Below, piece by piece: positions 55,101 through 59,511 of a stretch of DNA of 64,000 nucleotides. Source of the DNA: Temnopleurus reevesii. Its lineage: Eukaryota; Echinodermata; Echinoidea; Temnopleuroida; Temnopleuridae. A program made the position numbers and the translations under genes. The notes beneath the pieces are model-generated. The model worked only from the letters and a program-made list of their open reading frames with translations. It was not told the origin of the DNA and ran no database searches. The stretch's first letter is position 1. Each line of letters starts with the position of its first letter. The DNA lies in assembly GCA_036244855.1 (NCBI GenBank), contig BQKZ01001749.1, positions 25,039 to 89,038 on the forward strand, given 5' to 3'.

Positions 55101-58089
55101 TCTTTAAAAAACTACAGTAAAACTACAGGAAAACATGAGAAATACAGTATGAAATGCATAGCTGCCAACTGTTACTAATTTTTAGTAATTGTTACTAATT
55201 TCGGGCGTAAATTTGTAATGTTTTGTGTAAAATTCACAAGAGATTACTAATTTTGACAACATGAGTACCATACATTTCAATGTATGCTCTGAGAATATTC
55301 CTAATTTGTGGGAGGATTATTACTAATTACCACTGTCTCATGTTTGCAGCTATGGAAATGTCATTTTCAGACATTTCAAGTTTTTATACTACATTTCAAG
55401 TTTTATTTGTTACATGAGATCTGTGCCAGAAATAAAAAAGATAATTAAAAAGCAACTTTTTGTGACCAACCCGTGAACCGACATAATTTTTAGAAATTCA
55501 TTTGTGGGCATCCGAGTAATTATTTTTGCCTGATGTTTCCTTTCTTGTCTGTGCAGGAAGCTGCGCTCCAAGCAGCCGCAGAGGATTCTCATTAACCTGT
55601 GCTTTGCTCTGCTCGGTCTCTACCTCGTCTTCGTCATCGGAATCGACCGCCGCTATCCAACCGCCGGTTGCATTGTTGTCGGCTTTCTCATCCATTTCTT
55701 CTTGCTCTCGTCAATGACGTGGATGCTGGTCGAAGCCGTCAACATGTATCTCCTCTTCGTCAAAGTGCTTGATGCCAGCGTGTCTCGATTCATGCTCAAA
55801 GCCAGCATTTGCGCTTACGGTAAAGTTGCCTCCTGTTGTTCAATTAGACTTTACTGTCTGTCTTGTAGAATTAAAAATACATTCATGCCAATTGAAGTAT
55901 TTTTTTTCACGTGAATATTTGTCCCCCCCCCCCCNNNNNNNNNNNNNNNNNNNNNNNNNNNNNNNNNNNNNNNNNNNNNNNNNNNNNNNNNNNNNNNNNN
56001 NNNAAAAAAAAAAAAAAAAGTGCCCCGCTAGTTTTCAGAGACCAAATATAACATTTGTTATTTAATGATCTATAAATGAGTTTTCACATAAACTCTATAA
56101 CATCATTCCTCTATTAACCGGGTATCAATCAGAGATGGTATATTAGATAAACACCAAATACAGCATCATTTTTTTTAACGTCTATAAATCTATAAATGAA
56201 TGACTTCTTGAAGATATCGCAGTTGAATGTGAATCAAAGACTCAAATCATAAAGTTGAGGTAAAGTAAGAGCCAATTAAAATAAGTTCCAATTTTGGGTA
56301 GGACCTACCTGCTTAAACGCCAATTAACAATTCGCACCATTGTTAAATCTTATCATTTGAGCAGTGGAGAATGTATGTTTGGATCACTGTCTTCATTATT
56401 TTCTTGTATTTGCCCCTTTACAGGACTACCTCTAGTGGTGTGTGCTGTTACAGTGGGTGTGGACAGTTCTCTATACCTGGGTGACGACACTTAGTAAGTT
56501 CATTTTAACATACATCTTTCTTGATGTGTTTGACTGATCTGATTCGATTTGATTTGATTTATTTATTTTCCATTTCAAAATCATTTTCACAATTTGAACA
56601 ACAAATTATGATCATTTTGTAAGAGAAACAAAAATATTTACATGCATGGACAAATCGATGACACATAAAGTTTGAAAAACAGGTGATAGAGAAATGGAGG
56701 GGCATGCCGAAAAAGCGAGGCTTGTAGAACGCCCCTTCTTACATTAAGATTATTTTAAGAGTTATTATTTGTTGAACATAATGATTATTATAAGTAATTA
56801 TGACAAAAATACAGAATAAATTTAGATGATTAAGGAGAAGGGTCTATATAGTTGCAAGTTACAATGGTGGTATGAAAAGAGGACAGGATGGAGTAAGGGG
56901 AAAGAAGAACAAGAGAAGAGATCTAAAAGAAAGTCTGCCTCATGAAAAGGATGTCAGTTTAGTCACTGGTTCACTAATGATGAAGACCTTGAAAATCGCT
57001 GCTTCTAGCTAGCCGGTTGTTCCACATTATATTTGGAGTGTGGATTTGAACACACAATTGATAACCCCATTTGGAGCTGTCAGAGCTTCATTTGACCAGC
57101 ACTGTATCACGTAGCGTAAAAGCTCCTTTAAGAGCATACTAGTATTGCACAATTTTCAAGATTAGAATCAATAAAACAAGAAAACAAGTTATTTTGTTGG
57201 CTGTAATCATGGTTCCTACAGAGCTATTTGACATAGCTATTTTATTGCTGAGCATATTTAGATGCGTGTTACAAAGTGTATGCATCTTGATTAGAATACA
57301 ATGATCATTGAGATAGTTTGTGAGAATCATTTAGAAAAGGATGGGATACATATACAGTTTTGCCAATTTTAATGGAATTTACAGACAAATGAAAAATTTA
57401 AATTTATACTCATTTCAGAAAATTCACTCGCACTTCATTGTTCTATTTCAAATGTGCCAGTTGTGAAGGTTTTTTTCTTTAATCAACAAAAACAAATAGA
57501 AAATTGGCTTAATTAAATATTCCAGCAACCACTCACTCTCTTTTCATTTTTTTTTAACAGTTGCTTTGTCAAGCCTGGCCCAGCGCTGTATTACGGAGTG
57601 CTTTTGATTGTCGGTCTTCTGCTCGTCATCAATTTCATCACCTTTGGGCTTGTGATGCAACGTCTATCATGTCGCAAATCCGTCTCGGCTCACAAGACGG
57701 GCCAAGCGAGTCGAGGGGAGACGTGGCGTCGGGTCCAGAACGCCGTAGCCATCTCTGTCCTACTTGGTCTTACCTGGTTGTTTGGTTTCCTAGCCATCGG
57801 CGGCGCTCGAGTCGTCTTCAACATCCTATTCCTCGTCTTCAACTCACTCCAGGGTTTCTTAGTCTTCCTCATGTTCTGCGTCAGACAGGAGGATGTCCGC
57901 GAGCAGTGGATCCGATGGATGCATTGCGAGTTCGGTGAGGTCAAGCCTGGGCAGCGACGCAGTGAGGACTACGTGAAGAACAAGTACAGACCAAAAAGCG
58001 GTGGACAGACGTCCAGCAGTCAGGGAACTAGCATACCGCTAACGAGTGGAGGGACACTCAGCACCAGTGCAACTCTTGAGAGAACATAA
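3575..58089 (+). CDS. Adhesion G-protein-coupled receptor gene (multi-exon, 5' end missing): repeated novel module/LDLa, Ig, SEA-like, HormR-like, GAIN-GPS, 7TM
   Basis: This entry gives the gene extent; the exons are listed separately. All exons were placed by GT-AG sites, reading-frame continuity and matching phases. The C-terminal part has every adhesion-GPCR hallmark: a GPS with two Trp, paired Cys and CDHLTSFAVLL, then seven hydrophobic segments with the typical TM3 string SMTWMLVEAVNMYLL. The ectodomain order is (A-B-C-D-LDLa) modules, a module ending in Ig instead of LDLa, a single-exon module, Ig, SEA-like, HormR-like, GAIN. Such receptors sit in the plasma membrane, self-cleave at the GPS and signal through a tethered agonist; the ligand here is unknown. 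Ig plus SEA recalls the vertebrate ADGRF5 group, but the repeated module is not part of that family as I know it. The first exon found begins in phase 1, so at least one upstream exon (start codon, signal peptide) is missing. Two in-frame stops and several duplicated allelic exons mean the window as written would not give one intact protein. Confidence 0.88.
4396..4551 (+). CDS. Module 1, exon B
   Basis: 156 bp, phase 0-0, encoding 52 residues. It starts VFLDWGMNQIEWPST and ends VALRLTAN, as in all B exons. The alternating hydrophobic pattern suggests beta strands; the fold is not recognised. Confidence 0.85.
5228..5403 (+). CDS. Module 1, exon C
   Basis: 176 bp, phase 0-2. It encodes GVVKKLREPF near the start and a closing LNYGTLDVEFVR. 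Every five-exon C copy has exactly 176 bp. It contains no Cys and is probably another beta-rich unit. Confidence 0.85.
7203..7348 (+). CDS. Module 1, exon D
   Basis: 146 bp, phase 2-1. It is Cys-containing (DACP, SCL, ATSCQP, YGSC), with LPYL and ATSCQPIER as the conserved core. The four Cys probably pair within this exon's product (inference). Confidence 0.85.
7801..7908 (+). CDS. Module 1, exon E: LDLa domain
   Basis: 108 bp, phase 1-1. It has six Cys in LDL-receptor class A spacing, ending CDSYDDCGTGFDEMNC. Of the four acidic calcium-ligand positions, the one two residues after the fifth Cys is Thr instead of Asp; the DE pair is kept. It is nearly identical to the exon at 10488 and is probably its allele across the join at 9903. 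Confidence 0.88.
8359..8999. mobile_element. Inverted-repeat element with three internal direct repeats
   Basis: The ends are inverted: TGTATCCCCCGAAC at 8360 and GTTCGGGGGATACATG ending near 8999. Inside are three direct copies of a unit of about 150-180 bp (starting near 8453, 8615 and 8765), each with GTCCGA(G)TACTTGTCC-like and TTGCCATGGTAA segments. The element is absent from the corresponding intron of the second contig (near 11280), so it is probably a polymorphic insertion. A fragment of the family is seen near 53335-53430. Confidence 0.7.
9435..9595 (+). CDS. Exon A (left contig), probable allele of the A exon at 11557
   Basis: 161 bp, phase 1-0, complete and open. It is followed by the start of an A-B intron that matches 11718-12023 closely until the single N at 9903. 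No B, C or D exon follows before the next LDLa exon, because the contig ends. It differs from 11557-11717 at roughly 5% of bases, including two amino-acid changes. Confidence 0.75.
9903..9903. other. Assembly join (single N)
   Basis: Sequence left of the N (about 7463-9902) and right of it (9904-about 12023) carries the same order: end of D-E intron, LDLa exon, E-A intron, A exon, start of A-B intron. This is what an unmerged overlap between two alleles looks like. Confidence 0.8.
9975..10221 (-). mobile_element. tRNA-derived SINE
   Basis: On the minus strand the head carries a pol III A-box-like TAGTGTAGTGGAT (10199-10211) and a B box GGTTCGAGTCC (10156-10166), as in tRNA-derived SINEs. The body is shared with 26883-27190 and 63536-63815. 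It interrupts sequence that is continuous at 7530-7560, so it is an insertion present in only one of the two copies. Confidence 0.8.
10488..10595 (+). CDS. Exon E (LDLa) in the second contig, probable allele of the exon at 7801
   Basis: 108 bp, phase 1-1. It is the same LDLa sequence as 7801-7908 apart from a few substitutions (Met to Ile near the end). It is open and has good splice sites, but lacks its own D exon upstream because the contig begins at 9904. Confidence 0.75.
11005..11270. repeat. Interspersed repeat beginning with an ATTCA tract
   Basis: An ATTCAATTCAATT start followed by AT-rich sequence interrupts the E-A intron. The matching intron at about 8300 lacks it. Related ATTCA starts occur at 9671, 11790 and 27494, suggesting antisense retroposon tails. 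Confidence 0.5.
11557..11717 (+). CDS. Module 2, exon A
   Basis: 161 bp, phase 1-0. The A pattern is complete (CNEADYTPFDTAC, RGRDFIFNGEFFFGIP, LYIDR). It continues into a full B-C-D-E set and is therefore the copy kept for module 2. Confidence 0.85.
11950..12548. repeat. Interspersed repeat with internal direct repeats, TATGCC-type ends
   Basis: Two to three internal direct copies of a unit of about 190 bp contain TTTTGACCAAACTT and ATTTTGGGTTCA segments. TATGCCTACACCAT on the left and ATGGCGGAGGCATA on the right look like imperfect inverted ends. The left edge is shared with 9830-9902. Confidence 0.6.
12825..12971 (+). CDS. Module 2, exon B
   Basis: 147 bp, phase 0-0, 49 residues. It begins VYLDWGMNQIDWPSTQF and ends IALELTAT. 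Splice sites TTTTAG and GTAAGA. Confidence 0.85.
13688..13863 (+). CDS. Module 2, exon C
   Basis: 176 bp, phase 0-2, containing GVVKKLRVPFEI and LNYGTMEVEFVR. Its length is identical to the other C exons. Confidence 0.86.
14655..14803 (+). CDS. Module 2, exon D
   Basis: 149 bp, phase 2-1, with Cys at DPCP, PCL, ATSCQP and YGSC. The junction codon with exon C gives Ser instead of the Arg of module 1. Confidence 0.85.
15578..15996. mobile_element. MITE with about 27-bp terminal inverted repeats (copy 1)
   Basis: The left end TGGGTATTTCCATGGGGTTG is mirrored at the right end by CAACCCCGTGGAAATACCCA, and TA flanks both sides. It is 419 bp with no transposase. A second copy is split between 27661-27756 and 30474-30686. 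The right end lies only 25 bp before the LDLa exon at 16022. Confidence 0.85.
16022..16144 (+). CDS. Module 2, exon E: LDLa domain
   Basis: 123 bp, phase 1-1, 15 bp longer than the E exons at 7801 and 10488. The start is CPEGTLQC and the Cys pattern ends FDEMNC. The usual donor after CCAG is lost (CCAGAA) and a donor three codons later (GTAATA) restores the same phase. The acceptor lies in 25 bp between the MITE and the exon. Confidence 0.82.
16525..16676. mobile_element. MITE family CTATTTCCGTAAAAT (copy 1)
   Basis: ATTTCCGTAAAATTAAGT on the left is mirrored by ACTTTATTTTACGGAAAT on the right. The family recurs at 35638-35766 and 38742-38910. Confidence 0.65.
16763..21687. mobile_element. 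Foldback-like transposon with long composite inverted repeats (TU-like)
   Basis: The outer end TCTGGAATAAAATTATTGG near 16764 is mirrored by CCAATAATTTTATTCCAGA ending at 21687. The mirrored arms are each about 1 kb (to about 17830 and from about 20660). They consist of repeated subunits, each carrying a GGTCAAAGGTCAATGACC-type core, in opposite orientation on the two sides. The centre holds a second, smaller foldback array (19560-20105). No long transposase frame is visible. The architecture resembles the TU/foldback class described from sea urchins; membership is inference. It lies within the intron 16145-22208. Confidence 0.75.
19560..20105. repeat. Foldback tandem array
   Basis: About four direct units of about 60 bp (ATCTAGTCATGTCGACATCC, then GATGACCAGATGACAAG) are followed from about 19805 by four to five inverted units (GGTCATCTCTTCCAAAGGAT, then GACATGACTAGATCT). 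The two arms could pair as one long imperfect hairpin. Confidence 0.85.
21814..21988. repeat. Tandem duplication of an 87-bp unit
   Basis: Two nearly identical copies start TTGAATATTCATTAGAATT and end with CAGAACCCCACCAA. Confidence 0.9.
22209..22366 (+). CDS. Module 3, exon A
   Basis: 158 bp, phase 1-0. It is a diverged A copy (CNEAGYSPFDSAC, then FIVDGEFVFNIP, YMDR) and one residue shorter than A1. The acceptor is GATAG and the donor GTAATA. Confidence 0.82.
22640..22780. repeat. A-rich low-complexity tract
   Basis: Almost pure A with scattered T, in the A-B intron of module 3. Confidence 0.9.
22994..23438. mobile_element. Inverted-repeat element, imperfect
   Basis: TACTGTATAGTGG and GGGTTAATTTTTGCGC on the left are imperfectly mirrored by CGCGAAAAATTAACATCGCG and CTAAACAGTA on the right. 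The element has no coding capacity. Confidence 0.55.
24184..24330 (+). CDS. Module 3, exon B
   Basis: 147 bp, phase 0-0, starting VYLDWGRNEGNWPSTQF and ending LALQLTAN. Confidence 0.85.
24860..25215. repeat. 30-bp minisatellite, about 12 units
   Basis: The unit is approximately ACTTTTGTATAATTATTACC followed by CTGGCTATAC. Because the period is a multiple of three, it leaves an open frame with a Tyr-rich decapeptide repeat, which I regard as non-coding. The last unit grades into a fragment also found at 27758. Confidence 0.9.
25651..25826 (+). CDS. Module 3, exon C
   Basis: 176 bp, phase 0-2, with GVFKKLREPIQI and LSYGTVQVEYVR. Only about one base differs from 28225-28400. Confidence 0.85.
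26453..26592 (+). CDS. Module 3, exon D
   Basis: 140 bp, phase 2-1, with EPCP, PCL, ATSCQPLER and YGSC. The protein is identical to that of 29027-29166. Confidence 0.85.
26883..27190 (-). mobile_element. SINE with (AAT)n end, polymorphic
   Basis: It runs from an (AAT)n tract to a tRNA-like B box (GGTTCGAGTCC on the minus strand, 27132-27143). The duplicate region near 29420 runs straight through without it, giving an empty-site comparison. Confidence 0.8.
27494..27600. repeat. ATTCA-start repeat fragment
   Basis: An ATTCAATTCAATTCAATTTA start followed by AT-rich sequence, the same type as at 9671 and 11007. It is missing from the duplicate at about 29740. Confidence 0.5.
27661..27756. mobile_element. 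MITE copy 2, left half
   Basis: It matches 15578-15675 with TA before it, then stops at the single N. Its right half is at 30474-30686. Confidence 0.85.
28225..28400 (+). CDS. Exon C, probable allele of 25651-25826
   Basis: 176 bp, phase 0-2, with the same protein except for Ala to Glu before LSYG. No A or B exon precedes it in its contig. Confidence 0.8.
29027..29166 (+). CDS. Exon D, probable allele of 26453-26592
   Basis: 140 bp, phase 2-1, encoding the same 46 complete codons as the first copy. Confidence 0.8.
30355..30473. other. Assembly gap (119 N)
   Basis: The sequence to the right begins inside the MITE (matching 15785 onward). About 110 bp of MITE interior is unaccounted for between 27756 and 30474. 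Confidence 1.
30474..30686. mobile_element. MITE copy 2, right half
   Basis: It matches 15785-15996 and ends TGGAAATACCCA, followed by AA where TA is expected. Confidence 0.85.
31623..31751 (+). CDS. Module 3, exon E: LDLa domain
   Basis: 129 bp, phase 1-1. It contains CPEGIRECPMSRAC and CDSYDDCGTGFDELGC, then SGPG before the donor. The start was chosen at the acceptor CTTAG because it gives phase 1. The Thr-for-Asp change at the calcium site is the same as in the other LDLa copies. Confidence 0.83.
33453..33463 (+). CDS. First bases of an A exon, cut by a join
   Basis: The intron end and the first codons (GAATGCAATG) match 34785-34820, then the contig stops at the N at 33464. It is the allele of the A exon at 34809, truncated by the contig end. 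Confidence 0.7.
33465..33522 (+). CDS. 3' part of an LDLa exon, probable allele of 31694-31751
   Basis: The contig opens inside CDSYDDCGTGFDELGC and reaches the donor GTAAGT. The following intron matches that after 31751, with different insertions. Confidence 0.75.
34076..34395 (+). mobile_element. LINE 3' fragment with (ATC)n tail
   Basis: One frame reads WNSLPHFIRRAETQSTFESH then LKTYLF, the usual C-terminus of CR1/L2-type LINE ORF2. It is followed by GGCGCTATACAAG and an (ATC)n tail. It is absent from the allelic intron near 32580. Confidence 0.8.
34809..34966 (+). CDS. Module 4, exon A
   Basis: 158 bp, phase 1-0, with CNATTFAAFDIAC, RGRDFVFNGEFFFGLP and IYIDR. Confidence 0.85.
35147..35245 (+). 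pseudogene. Short remnant of an unknown coding sequence
   Basis: 32 codons reading ANEARAMILAQNAQDTEEDI then DASDYGEN end at TGA. Composition and abrupt start suggest the C-terminal scrap of a mobile-element protein. The family is not identified. Confidence 0.3.
35638..35766. mobile_element. MITE family CTATTTCCGTAAAAT (copy 2)
   Basis: It shares the internal GTATTGGACTGTGCAGACAC with 38800-38820 and the mirrored AACGGAAATAG end. Confidence 0.6.
36015..36310 (+). mobile_element. LINE 3' fragment with AT-rich tail
   Basis: It encodes WNELPLQLCHQSSTETFKYQ then LKTYLF, with GCGCTATACAAG, an ATT tract and a TATATAT run after it. Confidence 0.75.
36396..36542 (+). CDS. Module 4, exon B
   Basis: 147 bp, phase 0-0, with IYLDWGRNQNDWPSTQL and VTLRLTAN. 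Confidence 0.86.
38157..38325. mobile_element. Inverted-repeat fragment (CTGTCCATAAAGGCC type)
   Basis: GACCATCTGTCCATAAAGG on the left is mirrored by ATGGTCTTTATGGACAGGT on the right. Confidence 0.6.
38742..38910. mobile_element. MITE family CTATTTCCGTAAAAT (copy 3)
   Basis: GATATAAACTATTTCCGT on the left and AGAAAGTAGTTTATATC on the right are inverted ends. Confidence 0.65.
39244..39419 (+). CDS. Module 4, exon C
   Basis: 176 bp, phase 0-2, with GVVKKLRAPFEI and LNYGTVEVEFVR. Confidence 0.86.
40053..40201 (+). CDS. Module 4, exon D
   Basis: 149 bp, phase 2-1, with DACR, ACL, ATSCTTLER and YGNC. This is the last five-exon copy; the next exon is Ig-like, not LDLa. Confidence 0.84.
40260..40700. 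repeat. Dispersed repeat shared with 62600-63060
   Basis: TTGATGTGAAACG, GATGTATTCACAAA and CATCTCTCCCA segments occur in the same order at 61390-61610 and 62620-63055. Confidence 0.6.
40741..41185. repeat. 64-bp minisatellite, about 7 units
   Basis: Units contain GTGGGATATGAAC, CCACTGAAATGATTGGCGAT and CATGGTGGCAGC. The last unit ends about 60 bp before the Ig exon acceptor. Confidence 0.92.
41247..41454 (+). CDS. Ig-like domain 1, first exon
   Basis: 208 bp, phase 1-2. It contains GDFVFVSCSALGSPQP (first Ig Cys) and ends SNGTNIT at the splice. The phase-1 start lets it replace an LDLa exon after exon D. Confidence 0.85.
42046..42110 (+). CDS. Ig-like domain 1, second exon
   Basis: 65 bp, phase 2-1. 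FTCIAENIAGS is the second Ig Cys strand (F strand) and VQVTSL the closing strand. It is too short to stand out as an open frame and was found by phase and motif. Confidence 0.85.
42821..43471 (+). CDS. Single-exon divergent module copy, with in-frame TAG
   Basis: 651 bp, phase 1-1. Along its length it tracks A-B-C-D: two Cys early, a GGTVIEFTPPVFV segment matching GVVKKLREPFEI of exon C, then a four-Cys tail (LEC, SCYE, LECAD, EACL) matching exon D. An RRKR site is at 43090-43101. TAG at 43318-43320 is in frame, and the frame is open on both sides up to the donor. Homology to the five-exon module is my inference from spacing, not from an alignment program. Confidence 0.72.
45065..45334 (+). 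CDS. Ig-like domain 2
   Basis: 270 bp, phase 1-1. It has FDIPCP (first Cys), RRQWWRR (core Trp) and GDMGYYVCEGYG (DxGxYxC motif). The donor GTTAGA is weak. Confidence 0.85.
45779..45870 (+). CDS. SEA-like domain, first exon, with in-frame TAA
   Basis: 92 bp, phase 1-0, exactly the phase needed between the Ig exon (ends in phase 1) and the exon at 46900 (starts in phase 0). It reads EVTTIAISITFDTE, then TAA at 45820-45822, then IDFEEMSGSLSRFRRP in the same frame to a good donor GTAAGT. Confidence 0.6.
46051..46880. repeat. GAT/ATG microsatellite, imperfect
   Basis: Long GATGAT runs (46051-46110, 46340-46480, 46670-46860) fill the intron between the SEA-like exons and surround a broken exon copy. 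Poly-Met and poly-His frames here are by-products. Confidence 0.95.
46601..46665 (+). pseudogene. Broken copy of the SEA-like exon start
   Basis: TTCAAAATGCCTTCTACAAT and what follows match 46900-46960 with differences, including the preceding AATACACCCT intron sequence. The acceptor is changed (CAAATTC instead of CAGATTC) and the similarity ends in the GAT repeat. Confidence 0.7.
46900..47194 (+). CDS. SEA-like domain, second exon
   Basis: 295 bp, phase 0-1. TRNGSLIVDYVINVNG is the typical SEA strand; several Asn glycosylation sites are present and the end reads LVVSVA. No GSVVV-type SEA autocleavage motif is seen. Confidence 0.75.
47202..47360. mobile_element. MITE fragment of the TACAGTGGAAACTC family
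   Basis: TACAGAGGAAACTCAGTACT and CGAGGTGCTTGGGACC match 61051-61090. It begins eight bases inside the intron after the SEA exon. The right inverted end is not clear. Confidence 0.6.
48028..48141 (+). CDS. HormR-like domain, first exon
   Basis: 114 bp, phase 1-1. It contains CPES, GTLTFPST (the WP-T region of HormR domains with Phe for Trp) and ESCNE. Confidence 0.72.
48510..48768 (+). mobile_element. LINE 3' fragment with (ATT)n tail
   Basis: It encodes a decayed FKxxLKTYLF-type end, then GGCGCCATATAAATT and (ATT)n. It ends about 20 bp before the next exon's acceptor. Confidence 0.65.
48780..48907 (+). CDS. HormR-like domain, second exon, and start of GAIN
   Basis: 128 bp, phase 1-0. RARRTCRGDLVSAAVWEDP and NCF follow the HormR A-R-x-C ... 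W-x-x-P ... C pattern. The final helix (NEVLDNIAQ) opens GAIN subdomain A. Confidence 0.8.
49233..49379 (+). CDS. GAIN domain exon 1
   Basis: 147 bp, phase 0-0. It is helical (VADALQKIVDVSDPSLE), as in the alpha subdomain of GAIN. Confidence 0.82.
50029..50187. mobile_element. Hairpin MITE
   Basis: GTCAACTCTGACGAAGGGCA on the left is mirrored by TGCCCTTTGTCACAGTTGAC on the right. The arms extend about 55 bp with mismatches. It lies in the intron before GAIN exon 2. Confidence 0.8.
50311..50704 (+). CDS. GAIN domain exon 2
   Basis: 394 bp, phase 0-1. It contains NTIFIVDNVLNVPDEGFEEA, ILDFLEAQITLFQTQG and SSVAVVALQLPEASL, the helix-to-strand transition of GAIN. The 3' part is repeated at 51655. 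Confidence 0.86.
50999..51653. repeat. Dispersed repeat with poly-G end, copy 1
   Basis: It starts with a G11 run followed by GCTTTGAAAGCCCCCCCCTC. It contains AAAACGTGATTCTATGTACA and ends in TGCATAATTA-rich sequence. The same family lies at 54190-54730 and, inverted, at 61650-62326; a fragment is at 25370-25540. The allelic intron after 52171 lacks it. Confidence 0.75.
51655..51878 (+). CDS. 3' part of GAIN exon 2, probable allele of 50481-50704
   Basis: It begins right after the N at 51654, inside the exon, and has a few substitutions (Val to Glu, Met to Thr, Ile to Val). It has no acceptor of its own. A real receptor would use only one of the two. Confidence 0.8.
52248..52444 (+). CDS. 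GAIN domain exon 3
   Basis: 197 bp, phase 1-0. Beta strands TVPITFFILQTSKLF, GTRIISATVEGV and VIENLPAGNEVE are typical of GAIN subdomain B just before the GPS. Confidence 0.87.
52893..53057 (+). CDS. GPS exon
   Basis: 165 bp, phase 0-0. It contains CVFWEK, GGRWSSEGC and RCLCDHLTSFAVLL. The Cys and Trp spacing is complete and the cleavage site is HL/T, so autoproteolysis and a tethered agonist TSFAVLL are expected. Confidence 0.93.
53773..53825 (+). pseudogene. Partial duplicate of the TM1 exon
   Basis: It starts GACGTATCAGGAGATGTCGG after an AG, matches 53935-53985 for about 50 bp, then diverges into unrelated sequence with an early stop. No donor in the right phase was found. Confidence 0.75.
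53935..54044 (+). CDS. TM1 exon
   Basis: 110 bp, phase 0-2. MIGCIISIICLVITLVTYLS is transmembrane segment 1. Confidence 0.9.
54190..54730. repeat. Dispersed repeat with poly-G end, copy 2
   Basis: Same family and orientation as 50999-51653: a G12 run, then TTCGCGATCG, CAAAATGTGATTTTGTGTAT and TAGCATAATTAATG. Confidence 0.75.
55557..55819 (+). CDS. TM2-TM3 exon
   Basis: 263 bp, phase 2-1. KKLRSKQPQRILINLCFALL is the TM1-TM2 loop and TM2. The conserved Cys before TM3 (TAGCIVVGF) and SSMTWMLVEAVNMYLLFVKV are adhesion-GPCR signatures. Confidence 0.94.
55935..56003. other. Assembly gap (69 N) between poly-C and poly-A
   Basis: It is flanked by a C run and an A run, so it is probably a sequencing dropout in low-complexity DNA. 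It lies in an intron. Confidence 1.
56424..56493 (+). CDS. TM4 exon
   Basis: 70 bp, phase 1-2. GLPLVVCAVTVGVDSSLY forms TM4, with GDDTY entering extracellular loop 2. It is a short exon, placed by phase. Confidence 0.9.
56536..56720. repeat. GATTTGATTT-start repeat fragment
   Basis: The GATTCGATTTGATTTGATTT start and a GAGGCTTGTAGAACGCCCC end are typical of an antisense retroposon tail. Confidence 0.45.
57561..58089 (+). CDS. TM5-TM7 and cytoplasmic tail, terminal exon
   Basis: 529 bp, starting in phase 2. CFVKPGPALYYGVLLIVG (loop 2 Cys, TM5), WRRVQNAVAISVLLGLTWLF (loop 3, TM6) and NILFLVFNSLQGFLVFLMFC (TM7) are present. A Ser/Thr-rich tail of about 60 residues ends LERT, then TAA at 58087. 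The base composition is more GC-rich than the surrounding introns. Confidence 0.94.
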
Positions 58090-58750
58090 CAAATGATTTT
58101 TTTTTATTATCCGGAAATCGGGCTGAAATAGATTGCTTACTTGACTTTTGATATTCCACCAAGAAAATGATACCATGGTAAAGTCCAACCTCTCTATACA
58201 GAGCTCCAATATAACACGCTCTAATTATGACAAAATGATATTTAGTGTCCCAAATCATTCTTTTATGTTGTATTTTAACTCTGCTATAATGATGTTCAAT
58301 ATAAAGAGGAGATTTTGCTGGTCCCAAGATAGTTGAGGTTAGTGAGGTTCAATTCCGTAATTCCATGGAGCTGCAGTGTGTAACAATAGAAAAAGATAAC
58401 TTGATTATCAACCTTTTACAATGCTTGCACACTGCAGTGTAGCCTGAGGTCATACATTGAAATCCCGGTCGCTTCCTGTGGAACACGTACTTTACAGAGT
58501 TCTAATAGCTGTGCATAAAGTTGAATTTCTATATTTTTTTCGGGGGGTATACACTCTGCAAGCTCTGCTTTTTAGTATACCCCTCCATTTCCAGTCCTAT
58601 CATTATTTATGTTGTCGATATATCTTATTATACCACATGTTTACTTTTAATGTATGAATTTATTTATGTATCTTGATTGATTTTGAACTTTGTAATTTAT
58701 TTTTCACTATATTTTGATTTGATTGGAAATAAAAATAAAATAAACTGAAA
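58090..58750 (+). promoter_or_regulatory. 3' UTR with candidate polyadenylation signals
   Basis: Three overlapping AATAAA motifs lie at 58728-58744, about 640 bp after the stop. An inverted-repeat fragment at 58180-58330 (CTCTATACAGAG ... CAATATAAAGAGG) belongs to the CTGCTATAA-type MITE family. The AATAAA cluster is followed by a short AAACTGA tandem and may instead be a retroposon tail. Confidence 0.4.
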
Positions 58751-59367
58751 CTGAAAACTGAAACTGAATCTCTTGGGACCACGAGAATCGTATTGACTTA
58801 GAAAAGAGAAATAACACAGGTTTATATGATAAGAATCACATGAATTTGGGTATTTATTCAACTAGGTTTTTGGCATTGACTTTGTCGACCCATGATTCTG
58901 TTTCGTTCTGAACGATATTTTTTTTGTACCCATCATGAAGATATCCTGAGCTAGTGATTGGTCTAAATCCCTTCATGTGACTATTGATAAATCCAACCGG
59001 CATCGACATGGATTTAAATGTGACGTCATCTGTATCTATAATTAGGAAACTATCTATGCCTTCACAGATGAACTAGTAACAGCTTTAAGAGTTGTGATGT
59101 AACAAAACGATGCACACTGTTAATGCTTTGTGGCCAAGCTGGTGAGCGTAATGATGTGGGGCACAGCATGCACAGCGTTGGGATGGCCAGGGCCGTGTAG
59201 CCTACTGCGTTGTGTACGCTGATTTGCGCGTAGGCAATGCTTCCTAATTTTGACGGCTGCATCTGTTCACTTCCTCGTTTCCTATTTGGATCCAGCATTC
59301 TTTATAGAATAATTCATTAAAAATGAAAATCTAGTCTAACATCAGGACCAGCTTTGCCTGTGGCATC

Positions 59368-59511
59368 GATTATTCACTGCTGAAACCATCATCCCCTCAG
59401 TAACACCGATGCAGCTATCATCCTTCAGGCTTCGCCCTCATAATGATAGCCTCTCGGCGTTACTTTAGAAATGGTAGCTGCCACTGCCCCATCTGGCAGC
59501 TGTGAATAATC
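59368..59511. mobile_element. Imperfect hairpin element
   Basis: GATTATTCACTGCTG on the left and CAGCTGTGAATAATC on the right, with further mirrored segments (GATGCAGCTATCAT, ATGATAGCC). Confidence 0.65.
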